Part shown: positions 59,314-64,000 of the stretch, piece after piece | How positions within the stretch are numbered: position 1 is the stretch's first letter | Layout of the letters: the number at the start of each line of letters is the position of its first letter | Source: Straminergon stramineum | Taxonomy: Eukaryota > Streptophyta > Bryopsida > Hypnales > Calliergonaceae | Length of the DNA stretch: 64,000 bases | Reading direction: 5' to 3' | Assembly (NCBI GenBank): GCA_963920665.1 | Contig: OY987265.1 | Location: forward strand, 29,579,001 to 29,643,000 | Program-made: the position numbers and the translations under genes | The notes under the pieces: generated by a model | The model's input: the letters and a program-made list of their open reading frames with translations, nothing else | Databases searched by the model: none | Told to the model about the DNA's origin: nothing

Positions 59314-61346
59314 ATGACACAAGCGTACGCAGCGTCCGAGAAATTGGGCCCGAAGAAACTAATTTCCAAGACGGCAACGATATCTACTATCAACATCGGT
59401 GTGGAAGACTTCCTGGAACCCAATTCTCCAGAGGAAGCTCCCAACGGCAGTTCGCAGCGACCCCCGCGAAGGTCTGGCGGCTCCGTGCACTTCAATATGC
59501 CAGCGGCGTCCACCCAAGCATCCCCGCGTCACACGGTTCAAATCAAGAAGACAGCCCCTGCCCCGAAGGCAAGTGAAAGAACTGGACCTGTGCGTGATTC
59601 AAGTGCAATATTTTCCTCGATTGCGAACAGGGGGAAAAAGTGTCCGGGGAGCAATCTTGTCCGGCCGCTGCATCGTGACGTCCACCCCTCTAAAGCGTTT
59701 TCTTGCCAGGTATGTTCTTGCCAAGTAACTTGCAACCCTAATTTCCAATATCCTTTTCTTGCGTGAGTTTCTCTCCTTGGGAGTTTTCCCTTACATGATC
59801 AAAATTTATTTTCGGCGCCGCTTGTTTCCCGATGTTTCTTTGATATGAGGAAACTTTGCAATCGAATGGAAAGAATTCGTCTGTTGAGTGTGCAACTGCA
59901 ATACTTGACCATCGTCAGCTGCTGTATCTGCAGGCAACACCTATACGTGGACAGAAGCAAAGACCGAGTACGGCAGGAGCCAGTTGCGAGAGGTCATCGG
60001 AGGGGAAGGGTAACGTTATCCTGCGGCACAGTTCTTGTGAGCTTCGTGAAAATTCGGGGGAGGAGTTTCAAACCGCCTGTGCACCTGTTCCTCCTAGGAT
60101 TTTTGTTTCACGCAGTAGCCCAGACCCTCTGCAGATTCCGTCGCGTCAGGACAGGTGTAGCAAGTTTGAGATTAGCATGCGGGATATGAGTGAAAGTTTG
60201 AGCAAGATAGAGGAGCTGATTTTCCCCTCGAAAGCAGGGCTGGAAGTGGTCATGCGGGAGAATTTGGTCTTTGAGAGCTCCCCGGTGAGCTCTGCAGATT
60301 TTCCTGAGCTCGAGGATGGATCCATGAAGCCATTGTACAGGTCGCCTTTAGCGAGGTCATACTCCAGGAGCAGCGATGGTGATTTCGAAAAGTCAGAGAA
60401 TGCAACTGTAAGCTGCTTACGGAAGCAGCGACGAGCGCAAAGCGCTGTAAAGGGGAGGAGAAGAAAAGACAGATGTTATGAAAAGTCCCAAAGTTGTGAT
60501 AACGAGATAACGATCCGGGAGGAGGTGGTCAATCGACGTTGGACAAAGATGCGGTCGAGTGCCGAATTTTCGAGTAGCTCTCTGCCATTGTATGCCGATC
60601 GCAGCGACAGCGACAGTGCTGCATCCACCGAGGAAGGTGGAGATGCTGCATCCACTCGCCGGAGGTGGCCCAAGGTTCCGCAATTCTTTTCGAGCTCCGC
60701 CGTCCGGTTATGCAGGGATCACTCTGCATCCAAATCAGAGTCGTCGTCTCTGGAGGTCGACAGTGCTACAACACAAATCGACACCGAACCAGATGCGCTG
60801 ACGGAGCAGAGCGGCACTTCAGGCCGGCCTATGGGCAGATCGTTGGGTAAAATTGTCAAATCACGGCGGTCCAGATTGGAAAACAGTAATCTTGCGGGAG
60901 ACAGGACGACAACGGGTCACGAATTGGCCACAACAGAATCAGGAGAGAGTGAAAAGCTTCCCGACACGGTCTTCAATAAGAGGCTCAACGAGGGATTTGA
61001 GGAAGAAAATGAAGTGCTCTGCAAAACTGTGTGTTACGATAAACGGGGCCTAGGGATTGAGCACAACTATGGTGTTAACGTAGGATGTTCCTCTCAACCT
61101 GCAAAAGAGTTGGAATGCAGCAGCCCCAGTGAAAACACTTCTGGGAAGGATACCACGATGATAGTCCTTCCCACATCTAGTGTATCTTACGGACAAACTA
61201 CTCTTGCAAATAGGACTGCTCCAGCGCAAGTGGAACAAAGTCCATCGTACTTCCACACCGAGACGTTGTTCATCACACCTCTAGGTGCACGTGATGCCGG
61301 TTCTATGTTGAACTTCGAAGCTTCAAAGTTTACGAATCCAAACTAA
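59314..61346 (+). CDS. Unrecognised serine-rich protein, chimeric C-terminus; two exons
   Basis: Exons 59,314-59,709 and 59,934-61,346 join in phase 0 (CCAG|GTATGT donor, CTGCAG acceptor) to give about 602 residues. An in-frame TAG lies three codons before the ATG. The protein is low-complexity, rich in Ser, Arg and Glu, with basic patches (VKGRRRKDR, STRRRWPK, KSRRSRLE) and no signal peptide or membrane segment. Only one short segment (about 60,160-60,280) looks able to form a helix (SMRDMSESLSKIEELIF). It could be a nuclear or scaffold-type protein; no family is recognised. From about 61,265 the frame enters the duplicated EF-hand block, so the last 26 residues (from LFITPLGARD) are read from what is intron 2 in the source gene. 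The ancestral C-terminus is therefore lost or lies elsewhere. Whether the gene is still functional is unknown. Confidence 0.6.
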
Positions 61347-61394
61347 ACCTAAAACCTCACACTCATTGCTAACTCGACCCTTATGGGCATGCAG

Positions 61395-62678
61395 GTTTCC
61401 AAGTACATTGACCGAGCCTTTAAGGAATCTGGCGTGAACGGGCAACATGAGCTGAACCAAGCGCAGTTTGTGGATGCATTTAGGAAAGTGACCCTCGGAG
61501 GGGGCACGTATATGAGAAGCACGCCTATGATGGTGGCGCACTCGGACAAAGTGTTTGATGGTACAAGCACCACCAGCCTCTTAAAGGACAAGCATGCGCT
61601 GGACCTGGTATGTTAACAACTCCTTGTGATGCCCCCTCTATGCATGCTTGGATTTTTTCAAAGACTGCCACTTCAATAATTCTTGTGCATTTCAATTATT
61701 TCAATGAAGTTTGTCGAACAAAAAACTCTAGTTCTGTGGTAGATTTTTCAGATCAACAAAGTGCAGCTTTGTTCAATTGACTTGTTCAATTGACAGTCGT
61801 GGAATTCACTGTTTTTTATATGATCTCAAGCTTGCTTTCCTTTGGCGGAAAAAAGTATTTTGCATTTACAAGGTAGATTTTCAATGTGTTCCACTAATTG
61901 CTTGTTTTTTCCTACAGGGCTTTGGATCTTGCGTGGGAGATCATGCCCAAAGCAAGCAATAACCAAGCACCAAAAAGCTACCTTCGTGTTGGATTAGACA
62001 CTCTGGCGCCTTAAGCAGGCTTGCCCCCAGTTGGAACAGTGCCTGAGGTAAAAACAGAGCTTACATTGATTATACATATAGTTGCTTCAGCATCCATACA
62101 CAATTTTTGCTGCAGCATTCAACACAATGGTGTCTGTTAACAAGTCTCATTTATTTTTATCCAGAACCACTCCTGTCACTTTTATCCTCACATGACACAT
62201 TGTGGTTGGAAAAGAAGAGATTCCAAAGTCATAACTTCAATGGGATCCACTTTTATAAAAGTGGCAACCAAGCATTAGATTTGGACAGCTTGGGTTATTA
62301 CTCCGACTTGTGACCTAAGCGTGACTGTCCAGGTGACATAAAAGTACTCCATCCCGATGGAATTGGCATCCCTCGTTGTGTTTGTGGCTCGGGGCCTCGA
62401 CCAGTTATCTAGTACCGATCAAGATCTCTGTCCAATGTTTGTGAGATTTTCTAATTCCTTCCACGCTCATGCAGATGGACAGCGTTGTCAACGAATGCTT
62501 CAAAATGATAGATGGAGATGCAGCGGGTCGGGTGGATAGGGAGGCCTTCAACAAGAGCATGCTGGAGGTTCTGGGAGGGGTCATGCTTCAGTTGGAGGGG
62601 AAAGCCATCGGAGTGAAGAGCAGTGCTGTTGTGCCTCCTGCAAGGGCAGGCAGCGTCACTAGTGGCACGCCCTTTTGA
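61395..62678 (+). pseudogene. Truncated SCS-like EF-hand pseudogene (exons 3-5)
   Basis: Copies of exon 3 (61,395-61,607), exon 4 (about 61,919-62,047) and exon 5 (62,475-62,678) keep their splice sites, but exons 1-2 and the promoter are absent. Exon 4 has an extra G at its acceptor (CCTACAGGGC) and a TAT to TAA change at 62,012-62,014, inside the GLDTLAPYAG region. Exon 3 differs from the source by roughly 14 amino acids in 71, exon 5 by only three in 67. It cannot make an SCS-like protein, though exon 3 could in principle be spliced onto upstream transcripts. Confidence 0.92.
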
Positions 62679-63776
62679 ACCCTAGGATGGTCGCTTGGCA
62701 ATGTGTGGACATTCATTTGCCTCTTGTAGGGTCTAACTTAGCTGAAAGAAATCTGAACCCACTGTCCTCTGGAATAGGCCACCGAGATATTGAACCCTTT
62801 CTTCTCTTTTTTCACCTTTGTATTCAATCTTTTGCAATGTAAAGAAATGTAGATACAACTGAGTTGCCTCTTCTGTTAATACTGAGGGTACGATTTGCAT
62901 CATTTTATGCATATTAACTTGTCTACGAGTCTGAATTCGTGGAAAGGCTAATTTTTGTTGGGTATAGAAGAAATCACTTGAATTTCCTTGCAGTTTCAAA
63001 ATGGTACAATACCTATCCAGAAGAAGATGTCTTGATAGCTTGATATCTTCAGAAGATATTTTGATAGTTGATACATACTAGATAACTCCATTCAAAGAGC
63101 AGTTGTGGTTTAGCCTGCACTTGGCTCACCAGTGCAGCCAAATGTATGAGTTATATAGGGTCACCTAGATCGAATTGCAACACAACGTAGTCTCTCCATT
63201 CTAGAACCCTAAATACGAGGGTTTTACGGAGTACTAGACTTGTGAGATTATGCTTCATGCACAAGGTTTGAAATGGAGAGAAAATACATTATACTGCAAT
63301 TTCATGGAGATCTATATTTGGGATGCTCCTAGTTGTCATGAGAACATGGTCAATATAGAAGTTAGCATTCGGGCAGTAATGTTGTAGAATTCTCTACTTT
63401 ACACGTTACACCAATACCTGCTAATATTGAACTAGTTTCCCCACACTACATATTGAAATCTCCACATTTTTTACATGTCAAAATTTTGTAAGGGTTATTA
63501 ATGTAGTACACTTCAACTTCTTTAATTTGACACTCTATAGAATGACATTTTGAAACATCCAACACAATTGCTACACTATCATTGATTGTGGCACACTTTG
63601 ACAGTGCATTTCCCTGTCACAGCTCCATTGTCAATACCCAGCATGCACCTTTCTGGAGGAATATGGTTTCAAAATTCCCATGAAAAGAAAACCTATCAAT
63701 CACCGTTTGAAGTATGCAGTAATACAATCTCTTTGGTCTTCTGTACCCCAATCAAGTAACTAAGTAATGAGACATA
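62679..63776. other. Copied 3' flank of the EF-hand gene
   Basis: Non-coding; corresponds to 36,209-37,267 with scattered substitutions and small indels. No independent gene is seen. Confidence 0.7.
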
Positions 63777-64000
63777 AGGTAGTCTGCTCTTAAAGCACCC
63801 GTTTAAGGGCTGGTCGGCCTTTTCGGTGGTTCTTAGTTGCACGAATTTATTTTTACTTATTTTTCACTTGAAGAAAAATTGATGTGGAATCAAACCCAAG
63901 TGGTTTCATATTTTTTGGAGAATTTTTGAACTACTTACGAATTTCTAAAGAATTATGCCATAGGTATCTATTTCTTGATCGTAGGCATTACAAAACCTAC
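63777..64000. mobile_element. Pogo-type element, left end only
   Basis: AGGTAGTCTGCTCTTAAAGC directly follows a TA and resembles the left end of the MITE at 47,301. The right end is not in the window. The insertion site is exactly the TA that is uninterrupted at 37,266-37,267 in the source locus, so the position is that of a TA-targeting element. Confidence 0.65.

Larger units (their letters stand above)
61265..63776 (+). repeat. Segmental duplication, derived copy
   Basis: Direct copy of 34,845-37,267 from intron 2 of the SCS-like gene to beyond its 3' flank. The left junction falls within a codon of the serine-rich gene. At the right, homology stops at GAGACATA, where the source continues TTCAAGC and this copy continues with an AGGTAG transposon end. 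The true right boundary therefore lies beyond the window. Confidence 0.93.

Noticed and set aside
61383..62678. A second functional EF-hand gene
   Set aside because: Exons 1-2 and promoter are missing, exon 4 has a TAA in frame and an extra base at the acceptor.
1..64000. tRNA, rRNA or organelle gene content
   Set aside because: No stretch with convincing tRNA cloverleaf or rRNA sequence was recognised by eye; a covariance-model scan would be needed to exclude tRNAs fully.

Overview
The window looks like nuclear DNA from a land plant, most likely a non-seed plant (bryophyte, lycophyte or fern). Intergenic DNA is very AT-rich and full of transposon debris, while the few genes are clearly richer in G+C. 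One gene has phase-0 GT-AG introns and matches a plant EF-hand family. An intact single-exon terpene synthase is of the microbial-type (MTPSL) class, which is known from non-seed land plants. The exact lineage cannot be fixed by eye.

Layout. Positions 1 to about 31,300 are a gene desert holding a GTTAACGGC minisatellite, degenerate long repeats, CACTA-type foldback elements, a PIF/Harbinger-type element and a pogo-type element with AGGTAG ends. About 31,600-36,400 holds a five-exon EF-hand gene of the SnRK2-interacting calcium sensor (SCS) type. Just downstream, 37,558-38,049 encodes a small secreted protein with two copies of a CLE-like motif. From 38,050 to 55,000 lies a second transposon-rich block: a MULE-type element, nested PIF/Harbinger elements, and a three-layer nest at 48,299-53,011 in which a foldback MITE carries a TTAA-flanked (piggyBac-like) element and a 3.5 kb pogo-type transposon with a decayed transposase. 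At 56,344-57,459 is the terpene synthase. At 59,314-61,346 is a two-exon gene for a serine-rich protein that I do not recognise.

The main structural event is a segmental duplication of at least 2.4 kb. The block 34,845-37,267 (end of intron 2 to the 3' flank of the EF-hand gene) reappears at 61,265-63,776. The copy cuts into the serine-rich gene and gives it a new 26-residue tail read from former intron sequence. The copied EF-hand exons form a pseudogene with a premature stop. The copy is interrupted at a TA by another AGGTAG-ended element that runs off the window, so the duplicated block, possibly with a second CLE-like gene, may continue outside.

The genes do not form an operon or an obvious pathway. 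Their probable roles are separate: calcium/ABA-type signalling (SCS-like), peptide signalling (CLE-like) and specialised terpene metabolism (MTPSL).
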